Shown in pieces: positions 13,774 through 25,006 of a stretch of DNA of 64,000 nt. The translations under genes were made by a program, and so were the position numbers. Under the pieces are notes generated by a model. It did no database searches and was not told the DNA's origin. It saw only the letters and a list, made by a program, of their open reading frames with translations. Source of the DNA: Stratiolaelaps scimitus (Eukaryota; Arthropoda; Arachnida; Mesostigmata; Laelapidae); NCBI GenBank assembly GCA_019614645.1, contig JABWDB010000009.1, positions 8,413,501 through 8,477,500 on the forward strand. The letters run 5' to 3'. Position 1 is the stretch's first letter. Every line of letters begins with the position of its first letter.

Positions 13774-16171
13774 CGATGGCAGCGACGATAACGGGGAATT
13801 GTCTGGCAATGTTCGGCGCCGCACCATAGCTGTGCTGATGGCTTGCCGGCTGGTCCGGCCCACGGACGCTGGAACCCCGGTGTCGGTTCAGATCAACGCC
13901 GTCACTGAAGCGCCCTGCGCAATAGTCCTGTCGCAGTCGGTCCGCTCATCGAGCGGTCAGAATAGGTGATGCAGACCGGCGGTGGCGGCGCCAGAGCCGT
14001 ACGATGAAGAACAAAAGCGGGACAAAAAGCAAAGGAGACCGTCTCTCTAATCGAATTGACTAAGTCTAGCGTTGAGTTCGTTTCAGCCAGACGCGAGTAG
14101 ATCGGACGTGAGTATATCGGCGGGGATGGAACCCTGCCCGCCGACACTGTATAGATTTACCATTAGGATCAGTATACAGGAGAGAAAGAAAAAGGCGAGT
14201 CAATCACCGAACGCAGATTGAACGGACGGCTCGCCGATGTTTCCATATCGGTGTTGCTCGAAATGACGGCTCGCATGCTGTCGTATGTAATATAAGCAAA
14301 GCAGTTTGCTTGCGGTTTGCTGACGACAAGGGCCAGAAATTCGGCCATTTTCCCAACAGGAGAGTTTTGCCAAAAGACGCTAGGTGCATATTGGACAATT
14401 GGATTGGACTGTGGATTGTCTATTGCATACTGCTGTTGACTCACAGTAAACAATGCTGTTCTGATCGGTCCGCCGGTAGGTTACATTGTTTGCTCACGAG
14501 ATGGGCTCTACTCACCAGCATGTGTGTCTACCTGGGATGATTTGTGATTTTTTTTCAACCTCTGCTCAAATCCTTGGGACTACACTGATCGTACGCGGCA
14601 GGGAGACGACTAACTGCATCCAGCAGCCGCCATCAGTCTTAGAAAAACATCGCTCCTATTTCTTGCACTGGATCTCTGACGCACTCCAGGGTGCATTCAC
14701 CGATAGTAGCTGGCAGTGAACAAAAAGTTATGACTTCGATTCGGCTGTCTGTTTGCCAGCTTGCCGCAACCTCTCTTTGACCCCACGAACCACGGGTGTT
14801 ATAGTAATCTATTCGACCAATCGAAAATACGTCGTTGTTGTTGTTGCAATTGCTGCTGCTGCGCTGTTCAGTTCAGCCTTAGCATTTCCTTCCATAGCCA
14901 GGCCAACGGAGACAGTCTTCCTGTTTCACTCTGTTCCGGCAGCGTGGGGCCGCCTGGAAAAAAAAGTCTATTTGCAAAACAGACGACACTGAACAGCTCG
15001 AAAGCGTCTCTGCCCCGTCCATCTCAGAGACGTTCTCGTTGCGTTCCAGATTGGCTGCCAGCGAGCCCGATTGATACAGCTGTCTCTACTCTCAGTACAG
15101 AGCAAAGCAGACGAAGGAACAGCGGACGGATATCAAGACACGTTATGCAACAGTACCGCCTCGGACGACACTGGCGGGGAGCGGAACTCGACGTGCGCTG
15201 GTTGAACTTTTCGTGCGTCACGGGGGTGGCGCCTTCATTTGACAGCCGATTCCTAACCAAGCTTTGTATGGCACCGCCGCTACCACAGATTTGCCACGTT
15301 TCTGACAACTACAACCGGCTCGGTTTTTTGGTCCTGGTGATCGATCCGCCTGTCGTTCAGAGGCCAAAAGTAGATCGTCGTCGTTGTCGTCCTCTTGTTT
15401 AGCGAATTCATTGGCAAGTTTAGCAAGTATAAGTTGTCAGGAACAGAGCACCAGACAAAATCATTGCATCAAGTTATACCGAATCGACACGATGTCGATC
15501 TATTGATGGAGTATTTTACGTCTGTGGCAGATAGCTCATGCTGACACTGAAACCAATGCTACCAATGGCATCCGCAGAGAAAACAACTCAAGGCAGATGG
15601 GCGATATTTTGTTACAGTAGTCAGTTGAGTTACAATGCGATACAATCGTCCTTGATCGTGCTTTACATTACACTGTAATAATAATTGTATGGTAGTATCT
15701 GCATTGTTCAGCGCAGCCCTTAGGTATGATCCCCAGCCATCCAATTCTTTACAACATCAGATAGGGTATCAGGGTGCTATGACCGTATCCGATCTATACG
15801 ATACTGAGCGGGATAGCAGGTAGGATATAGGATACACTTTATCCAGACGCACCGAACGGATATCCCCCAGGGCTCGTTGTATCCATTCCGTGAACACTTC
15901 GTCCGCGGTGCGATTGCCCCAGAGAGGTGCAAGGGGTTTTCCCAGTTCGATACACCATCCAGGTGAGGGAGGTATCTCTCCCCTTGAGATCGACCCACGC
16001 TACCTAGCGTTCCCCGCTGATCTGAGCACCATGACGCTGAGCACGCGCACACACACACAAACACCTCAACCTCGCACCCCCCGCCATTCTCCTCGTGGAG
16101 TTCGGTCCTCAACATCCATCCAACCCTCGATGTCGCACATAGCCACCACCCTTGCCGCGTGGCCTTACGAC

Positions 16172-16198
16172 ACCCCCCCCCCCCCCGACCCCCCCCCG
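16172..16198. repeat. Poly-C tract
   Basis: Two long C runs separated by GA. Such a tract is prone to length variation and to sequencing error. Confidence 0.85.
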
Positions 16199-17654
16199 AG
16201 CCAATACCTGCGCTGTGGCCAGTAAACGATCAGCTGAGTCACCATCGACACGACGCTCAAACCTGCTGATTCGCTGCTGCTTCTGCTGCTGTCTTGCGAT
16301 AGCGTCGGCGTCCCGCAGCTCGTTCGCGCATTGCATCGGTGAGGTGCCCGACAGAGGAGGCACAATTGAGATTTATTTGGTCCGCCTACTTCGCTCCTCC
16401 TCCAGTCTTTCCTCATGGCCTTCCTTTAGCGTCCGGGTAACTTGCATAGGCTGTGGCAGGGTGTGCTTGCAAGCTTCGCAGATACCGACAGCAAGCGCTA
16501 GTTATCTAGCTTCAAGTCAGGACGATAGAGGAGTCCGGGGATCTTCAGGTAGAGCACGACCTACCTGACGATAAGGAGGTTGCCCGTCCTGGCAAATTAC
16601 CTACCAGTGTTCAACCATAACCATCAATATAATAATGGTAGTAGTGGTAGTAGTCGTCGGCGTAGCAGCCAACTCCTCAGCTCCAGAACAGTGCCCGATT
16701 CTCCGGATCGGTCTGACAAGACGGGAGACTACATCGATCCAGATTGCACAGAGGCGAGAAATTTCACCTCGAGGGAAACCCCCTGGGCACCCGAGGCAAG
16801 CCTGCTCTCCCCTCAGCTTTATGTCTACCTTCAATGTAACGCTCCGACTAAATATTTACCTCTAGGAAAAGAAAGAGCATTTTGGGGTCTAACACAGGTT
16901 GGACTCGGACGACCGAGGACAGCCTAGAGGCAGTTTCGCTTGCCATTACTACCAGTAGAGTTTCTAATCGTAAGCAGGACTGTACTCATTCGTGAATCGA
17001 AGGGGAGGTCTAGGTTGAGTTGGCGTCTTGTTGATTCACCTGGGCATGACAATTGACAGGGGACCCTCATTGTTTCGTCTTCCTCCTGGCAGGAAGTATT
17101 GAGAAACGGTGAGTCCCCGAATACCAAACACAGAATAAAAATCATGCACCATCAGCCTGTGTCGCAGTCAGTGCTTAGATGTGAAAACTCTGCAAGACGC
17201 CCAGACTAATTCATTTTCAATAAAAAAAACGACTTGAGGCCAAAGGGAAGGCCGCTAAATCATACAATTGCATTTTGTTCCGTAAAAACGATCTGGTCAA
17301 CTGAATAGAGAGAAACCTCGTCATCAGGCGGTGGACGACATACTGATATTTTTCAAAATCAATTTGCACAGACTCAACACGTTACTTCTACGAGAGGCAT
17401 TTTTAAAAAACGACCACCACGGTTTTCATCAGAACATAACTCTTCAAAATATCTTACTCCCTCTCATCTCTCTCACACGCCATGCTTCTCCCATATATAT
17501 CTCCTATTGAAAATGCCGTTGGAGGGTCGTTACTCGCACCTGGTAGACGAACCCGCGTTGAAAAGCGTTCAAGGAGCGTGTTGTTGTTCAAAACATTCGA
17601 TAAAGGTATCTCCCTACATTATCATGTGAACCTCTATCTCTACACGAACCAGTC

Positions 17655-17753
17655 GTCGCAAAGCCTATTCCTGTGTAGAAGAGCATCGTCGCAAAGCCTA
17701 TTCCTGTGTAGAAGAGCATCGTCGCAAAGCCTATTCCCGTGTAGAAGAGCATA
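17655..17753 (+). repeat. 33-bp minisatellite, three units
   Basis: Three adjacent 33-bp copies at 17655-17687, 17688-17720 and 17721-17753. The first two are identical. The third differs by a T to C change at 17738 and in its last base. Because 33 is a multiple of three, an 11-residue repeat appears in the plus-strand open frame 17482-17820, but nothing else suggests that this frame is a gene. The near-identity points to recent duplication. Confidence 0.95.
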
Positions 17754-18121
17754 CTGTCGGATGAAACGCGACCCAGACTCGCTCGAACACAAACCACGCG
17801 GTCCGTGCGCAATCAGCTAATAGTTACCACATAAGGAATCGATCCAAAAGTCGCCACCTCAGCCCTCATCATCCTCCTACTACCATGTGACGCTCGAAGA
17901 GATGGAGAGAGAGAGAGAGAGAAACCCCAGAAGGACACAATGTCTCTTCGCCGTATTTTATTTTTGTCACTTTCGTCAACGCGCGCGCTCCATCCCAGTT
18001 GTGGTTGTGCTGACTGGCCTACAACTAATCCTACTATGCAGTCACGCTAGTCGTAAGACAGAACTCGAAGGGGAGAGGCAGTGATCGACGGAGAGAAGGA
18101 GATAGGGAGCTAGCTCCTTGC

Positions 18122-18160
18122 TGCTTCAGAGCTGCTGTTGCTGCTGCTGCTGCTGAAGCA
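18122..18160. repeat. CTG repeat inside a short inverted repeat
   Basis: A CTG run of about seven triplets with one TTG is flanked by perfect 8-bp arms (TGCTTCAG at 18122-18129 and CTGAAGCA at 18153-18160), so the strand can fold with the repeat in the loop. Confidence 0.7.
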
Positions 18161-18583
18161 CTAAGACAAGTTAGGAAGAGCTGGCGTTAGCATTGAGCCG
18201 GCCAACACTGACTGAGTTCCTCGTGTTGTGTTGCCCGGGCTCGTTGCTGCCACCAATGCCAGCAACGCAACAGCGACCCAACGCGACACCATCTGGCATC
18301 CCAAGCGTCCGTCCAGCCACCCAGCCACACCAAAGCAAGCAAGTTGGCTGACGCCGACGCTGCTGAAACTCACAGCAGTGGCTGACAGTTGGTTGTACCT
18401 CGAGCCAGCGGCCAACAGCAACACCCGGCGGACAGACAGAGCGACGAGGGGGTCGTCGAAGCGAACATGGGAACGGGGTGTACATAGAGCAGTAGGCATC
18501 GAAATACCGTTGACCGGACTCGACCGTGAAGTCCTGTGCTTCGTACTCCCGTGGTTGGCTGTTGCTAATGTTGGTGTATGTGG

Positions 18584-18606
18584 TGGCGGCGGCGGCGGCG
18601 GCGGCA
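18584..18606. repeat. (GGC)n trinucleotide repeat
   Basis: About seven GGC units in a GC-rich patch. All three frames on both strands stay open across it, which accounts for the overlapping 160-178-codon frames at 18161-18713. Confidence 0.85.
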
Positions 18607-21600
18607 GTGGTAGTCCCCGGCGCAGTGAACGCATCAAGGAAAGAATCAACAGAAGAGCAATGAATCAGCGACTCGACCCCATTGGAAAGCTGTGCAGCGT
18701 ATGCCACAAATGAATGAATCTACAAACAATAGCAGCAATAGTAGACTACCGACCCAGCGATACCCAGCGAGATTAGGCCATAACGTGGGAAGGTCGTTGG
18801 GTCTCAGTGGACTGGACGAGTGATGAGGCCGTACGATGACTGCATCCCTCAACAGAAGCTGTTGAATAATCCCTATGAAGTCAATGCATCAACGTAGTGT
18901 ATTAAAGCGGCGTTGTAGGCGTCGCTCGTATTTCAGGTCAATATACAGAGGGCCACCTCGGCATAAGCAGAAACGAGCTCCGCACAATGAAAAGCCACCA
19001 TATATCCTTGAGTCCGGACGCATCTATGCGCGGCCAGAGATACTACTATAGTGACATGGCCGTTTCATTCAAGCATGTTAGTCCCGGTGCGTGCTATATA
19101 TATATATATATTTATTCGTTTTCTTTTAAGAGTCTCAAACTGAATGAGACGTTCTGAGTATTGTGTACCTTTCAATTTAGCCTCGCCCGCAAACGCTTAT
19201 ACTATCATACACAAAAGACGTCGTCATACGCCGAGCGGGCCAGACCCTCTCAGTGTGAATGACCATGGCTGACACATGTTACGGATTACCCTAAGCATAT
19301 TAACAGTGCACTTGTCGCCTAGTACCTGCTGTCCATGGGAGACGTTAGCACGGTCAATAGCAGGCGTCGTGAACCACGGCGGCTGGCCACAGAGAGAGTA
19401 AGATGTGGCTGAGATGTACGATCCTCTACAACGTCGTTCTGTCAGATAGAACAAATGGCGGACGCGGTGAAACAGGTAGAAACCTTGATATGATAGTAGC
19501 AAGCACAATGGTGCCACGCGACCAGCCGGTCGAGTTACGTCAGCGGGCCTGCCACGACGGGTATCTGCACAGGGTCGAATTGCCGGACGGGCAAGCAGGT
19601 ACAACAGACAAAACAGATCGTTTCACGCCTCTGGAGCACGGAAATCGCCGCTCAGGTAGAACACAATGGCCGACAATGATGAAGAGATGGACGCTGCCGT
19701 CGACCAGATGGCCTCATGATGGCGAGACTCGAGATGTACAAAATGTGACAATTGAAATGATCAAGAATTAGAGACGAGACGTTGCTCCGGCAGCGCCTTC
19801 CCCTTAACAAAGGAGCACCGGACGACGGTACGCGCGACACGCACGCCAGTAAGATGCTGTGATCGCTCAGGCAGCTCGGTGTCATGATGACCTCAGACCG
19901 CATCTGAGATGACCCCACTCATCCCCCTCGAGCGCTACAGCGGAAACACGCTAAATTGCTACGGCGACGGAACGAAAGCTGACCGTCAGCCGGATACGTT
20001 CATGCGTTCTGTGCACTGTGGTGTTGAAGTTTGAACTAGCTAAACGATCCTACGAGTTTCTGTTGGGCTCACACACAACATTGTGTATAGGAATCGACGC
20101 TGCCGTCGATCGCTCTCGGCTCGGAGCGTCTTACGAACGCACTAGCCATGAAAGAGAGAGCATTGAACAATTTCGTTACATTGCAATAACAATTATAAAA
20201 AGCCGCCCAACCTCTAAACGTTCGTCACATCTGACGAGAAAATGAGCGAGGTAACGATACCAAGAGATATCAGTATGCCACTGTTCAACCCTGTACGTGC
20301 ACGAAGTATGGTATAAGTTGGCAACACACTGATCGTTGGCTATTGCGTGCGAATTTATTGAACCAATGTAGGTGTTCTTGTATCATAGTAATATTATATT
20401 ATTTAAATGCTGTCTCGTGACTGGGAAGACGAATGGTCTATATATTGAACAAAACTAACTACGTGGGTGGTCACCGAAGTAAACTTGAAAAACCCTGCTC
20501 TCAGAAGTGCAACTAAAATTATAAAACTAATTAGCTACTCATTAATGAAGACGATAGTAGAGAATGCTATCACTGAGCTGGTGACAATAGAAGCAGCTAT
20601 TGCTGTTCGTGTTAATTCTCTCCCTGTACAACTCTATGCGAGGTCCAACGGAGAGAGCTGTGCGGTCCGAGGTCTGTTTCTTGCAGGCTGGGATTCTTAT
20701 CTCAGCAGAAACAAAGTTGTGCCCCAGCGACAGTAGCACCACGATAATACAACCACTCTCTGCTCTCGGCAGCAGATTCTGCAACAAGCAGATGCTCGAT
20801 TTCTCACTGCATCGAGATATCTATGTAGCGTTCCGTGTATTACGTTTTTAGACTCTGCGTAAAATTCCGTTGAAAGTTCATGCTACGAAATGGCTTAGCT
20901 GGAAAGCGCACTGTTTAAATTCGGAACATCCCCTCTCTGCTCGACTGCCGTACTAAGCCGACAATTCGCCAGCGAATCATTTTGCTGCGGTTCGGCATCA
21001 TTTGCTCGGGCATTGCTATCAGCGATGTTATGCTACAACATATTTAGCATGAGGACATTCACGGGCTGCTGAACGAGATCAACAGTCCACAACAGATTTC
21101 GTCTGAGCAATCAATAAGATCGATGTCGGTGTCGACGAAACACGGTACACGGCAAGAAAGTAGCACAATTTAATTCGACGGAACTCAACCGTTATTACGC
21201 CCTTCCCCCTTCGAACAACGTTGTAAGAGATGAAGCCACAGTATCTGCAGCAGTTGTAAGTGAGGTAGATTACGGCTGGTACATATCATACATTTTGTTC
21301 TGCGTCGTCCTTGCTACCGTCGACTCAGAAAGACGCCGGTGAACTCAGTGGCTTTTACCGTATGATGTCCACGGCCAGACTCTCCGTGGCACAGATGATG
21401 GCAATTGACTAATATAATTGGTGCCCAAATTGTTGTAGTTGCTGTGGCCGCTGCTGCGACTGCTGCTGTTTGCCAACTGCTCCATGTAATATAACATCTT
21501 ACATAAGAGATCAATTTCTCCAAAAAATAAATCTGTCTGAACATATACGCGCCTATCGTGAACTGCGCCTTTCTTGTGGAACACCATGAGACGGTTGAAT

Positions 21601-21744
21601 GCCGAAGCGGCTCATAACGACGGGTTGTTGCACATGCTCCATAAATAAACTCCACCTCTTCGCGGTATTCAATAATTATTGCGGCTAAAGTCAAAACGAT
21701 AAATAGTACAGATTTTGACAGATGCTTGGTTCTCGTCTCGATGT

Positions 21745-21823
21745 GTATCGGCCCCACGGGACACACCGTTGCACATTTGCATTTAAATGGGCCCGTCTTA
21801 TGGAGCAATGCCGAAAGCTTACC
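21745..21823 (+). mobile_element. SINE-like dispersed repeat, copy 1
   Basis: The core CCGTTGCACATT followed by an ATTTAAATGGG segment and GCAATGCCGAAAGC recurs elsewhere in the window. It aligns with 60673-60746 over about 60 bases at roughly 80% identity by eye, and two blocks match exactly (12 and 14 bases) in the minus-strand copy at 47563-47656. The tRNA-like B box seen in the other copies is degraded here. Confidence 0.65.
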
Positions 21824-24011
21824 GCGGACTGAGTTAAACGTTTAAGGCTGAGAGACAGCCCGGTAAACATAACATTTGCGGTTTATTTCCGGAACTGCAA
21901 TTTTACAATGCTTAAGTTCTCGATTAAAAATAGGGTATGTATGTAATACTTACTAAATCGTATAGGTAGATATGTAAAGACAGCTGTGTAAGGACAAGGT
22001 TCCGAAAAAAGCTGAAAGGCAACGGCTACTGCACATTTTGATTCAAGTGATGAGTTTCAACTAACAGCCGAATGCTAACTATACATTGTCCGGATGGGCA
22101 GATCATCTCAGAATTCCCCGGTGCTCACTCATAGCTGGATTTCCAATCAAATTCGGTTCTGTTCTGACGAAGTAAATGCGTGCATGCCCAGACGATTTGT
22201 CTAGTCTACACTAACAACGACTAGGACTCTAATCATGTATCAGGTATTTGATTAAATCATTACACTAAATCACTAGACTCGGGACAGATCTGCACACACA
22301 TATGCCATTGGACGCATGACTATTGTTGGAGACCCACTGAGAGACTAATGTACACTCGAACGTGACTGACCTAGAGAGATTTCGTCATCATCTGGCCGCC
22401 GAGCCATCTCCTGTTGACTCTCATCATGTTCTCCTACACTGAGACAGAGTCACACAAACATCATTTCAAGTACATCTCGGCCGAAACCTATTTCCAAGAT
22501 GTTTGGAGTCACAATCACATTACTGGCCGCAGTATACGGGGCAAAGCGCATCACCACGCCCCACCCCGCACAGCCACCGCCGCCACCGTCGTCGTCCAAA
22601 ACAAAAATTGAGGATATCTCCAGACGAGGTCTCTTCACGAAGCCTCCACCTTTGCACTGATTTCAATTGAAGATCCCGCCACCAGCCATCTGTCGACCTG
22701 CCACCCCACCTCAGAGCGGGCCACCCTTCTCTGCGCTGTGCCGATTTCATGATTTCGTTTCATATCCCGTTTAGTATTACGCGTCGCTGCCTGCACCTCC
22801 AACGTCATTACGGCTAGCACCACCACCATCATCAGTATCATCTTTGTCGGCGTCGGCACCAGTGAGGGGGACGCCTTTGCCAGCGATGCCTTCCACGCTC
22901 TGTCTCTCTCTCTGGCTCTCGATGCCTGAGTGAGTCAGCCGTAAGCGCAAACGAAATAGACAAGCAAATAGAAGAATTCGTCTTGGATGGGCTCTTGTCC
23001 ATTGTCAACGGATGAGTTGAGTGGAGTGCCGGCCACGGAATGGCGGAGCGACTGCAGGGAGGAGAGCAGACCGGACCCAACACAGACTGCCAATGCGACT
23101 ACCGAAACAGCTCTACCAAAACTCGATCCCTCATCTTCGTCGTCGACGTCGCTGACCGTTCGCTGCTATGACTGGGATGACTGCTGTGCCCCGGGTCATC
23201 AAGTAACACACAGGCACACACTCACGTCAAACGCTGCTGGTGACGGTGGCGTGTAGGACCACCAGCCAAGAGGAGGCCACGTTCACCCACGGCTATCTGC
23301 ATTAAGCCTAACCCGTACGCCGCTAGCGTTACCCAACGGTGGCCCAACGGCTTCGCCGTTCGTAGAACCCAAACCTCCGAAATGGAGAAATTGCGTTCGT
23401 TGCCGACGGTCGAGTGGCGACCCTGAAATAATCGAAGCTAACGGTAAACAGGCGATAAGCAACTAGCGATTGTATGTCCACGTGTTCACATGTTTTCCAA
23501 TTGGATTGACTTCTCGATAGGTCGAGGGACATATACATATACTCGCGATCTTCTCTACAGTGATGCAAATGCGGAGGGCCAGGGCAGAAGACGAGGACAA
23601 TCTCCTACACCTATTGAGTCCACTGGGTGACCAACTTTGATACACGGCTGTTGTGTGTCGTCAACCTGATGGGCAACAAACTCCAGTTCATTATTTCGAT
23701 TGTCTGAGAATATTTAAAACACGCAAACAGTACACCACAGCAGGACAGCAGTCGTCCCGAGGTTATTTTTATCAGTGCGTGTTGTTGGATGAACGTGTTC
23801 GACTTTCGACAGCGTGACACTCTTTGCGACCACCGGGGTCGCAAACTTGTTAACGGAATGGCCCGCGAATGAATTACGATCAATCATTGAGAAAGAGCAA
23901 TAGAAACTCGCCATGGTAGAACAAGCGTTTTACTGCCTGCTTAGAAGAAGCGTCGAAAAATTGCTCACTGAATATACTGTGTCTCAACGATTGATGAGCA
24001 ATCTCGGTTTG

Positions 24012-24050
24012 TGTGGCTCAGTGGTAACTTTCGTATCTGACACTTGAGCC
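24012..24050 (+). other. tRNA-like A-box region, probable SINE remnant
   Basis: TGGCTCAGTGGTA at 24014-24026 fits the internal promoter A box of tRNA genes and is followed by an anticodon-arm-like stretch. No B box (GGTTCGANNCC type) follows at tRNA spacing, so it is not an intact tRNA gene. A degraded tRNA-derived head or chance are the alternatives. Confidence 0.3.
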
Positions 24051-24978
24051 GAGCGACGATTGCCGTTTTCTGGCGACCGGCATCTTGAGCCGCAATTCGG
24101 CTATGACCGGTTTGACACGCTGGATCCTCCAATCGGGTCTCGGCCTACGGCGATGTTATTGCCATCCGGCGAGACACTTAATCGAGCCGCGATCATCTTT
24201 CTCATGGGTTTATCAACGGGAATCTGCAGATCCCAAGCAAACTTCGTCACATCTTCTCTCACAAGCGATGATTTTTTTTCGCTCCGTAGGGTACACGGTA
24301 CACTTCTTCTATAACTGAGTATATCTAATGGGGTCGAGAGCATGCTCAGACCGACAAGTTCTCCTGATCCACTATTTTGGGAATCACATCAAATCGATTT
24401 GTAGCAATTGAGTGCCCTTCAAAAAATATAACACCGAAATGCCCAGTAAAATTACAAGCGGGGGATTCCACATAAACGCTTGTTTTGGTTCGTAACTTAT
24501 TTTTATATGTTCGTAGATTAAAGCGAAGCTGAAAGTACAAAAGGGAACAGCCGCAGCCAACGAATCGACATATACGATGATACGTAGTGTTATTCTACTT
24601 GGTTAGTTCAAAGGTCCCAAACCATCTCCAACCGTCCTGAACATGGGAACCAGATGATGTTTAACGATAGATGAACCAAGAATCCTATGTCCTTGAACAG
24701 TTCTCCTGTTCAACTTTTTACGGTGATTTGTTGTCGGCTAAGCAGGACCGAGTTGCTCGCATCTCGACAGCAGAGACACAGAGCAACACCAGCTATTGAA
24801 AATTGCGCAGGACCGAGCCTTCCCTAAACGTGCAGTTTACTAAATCGACGTCCGCCGGCTTGCAATAGGGGCTAGCCTGCTCAGCGCATTCTGCACTCAA
24901 CGGCCCGGCTTTTAGGCAGTGCTGAGGCCTCGGTTCGTAGGCTCTTTCATGTCTCAATGTTTCTCGTCATTCGATGTT

Positions 24979-25006
24979 CTCTATCTCTCTCTCTCTCTTT
25001 CTCTCT
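24979..25006. repeat. (CT)n microsatellite
   Basis: CT-rich run with A and T interruptions, in front of a GC-rich patch (25.0-25.7 kb) with overlapping open frames on both strands. Confidence 0.85.

Larger units (their letters stand above)
9301..18900. other. Non-coding stretch with GC-rich patches and tandem repeats
   Basis: Nothing recognisable as a coding exon. It carries CT runs at 10324-10347 and 11049-11071, a CAA-rich minisatellite at 13717-13773, a C-rich tract at 16172-16198, a 33-bp minisatellite at 17655-17753, a CTG run at 18131-18155 and a GGC run at 18584-18606. Open frames of 120-210 codons overlap on both strands in the GC-rich parts (14761-15402, 18161-18713) but show no domain or splice logic. 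Confidence 0.5.
18901..24900. other. Non-coding stretch
   Basis: No supported exon. It contains a TA run at 19095-19111, a SINE-like element at 21745-21823 and a tRNA-like head at 24012-24050. Composition alternates between AT-rich and mixed segments, as in introns or intergenic DNA. Confidence 0.5.

Noticed and set aside
14761..15402. 213-codon plus-strand frame with a Cys-rich run
   Set aside because: The Cys run comes from a TGC/TGT-rich stretch; the rest is Ser/Arg-rich with no recognisable family and no splice context.
18161..18713. Three overlapping frames of 160-178 codons with poly-Pro, poly-Ala or poly-Gly
   Set aside because: All are produced by the GGC repeat at 18584-18606 and neighbouring GC-rich sequence.
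19665..19719. Short frame MADNDEEMDAAVDQMAS resembling a first exon
   Set aside because: It ends in a stop after 17 codons, with no donor before the stop and no continuation recognised.
24012..24050. Possible intact tRNA gene
   Set aside because: Only an A box is present; no B box or acceptor stem follows.
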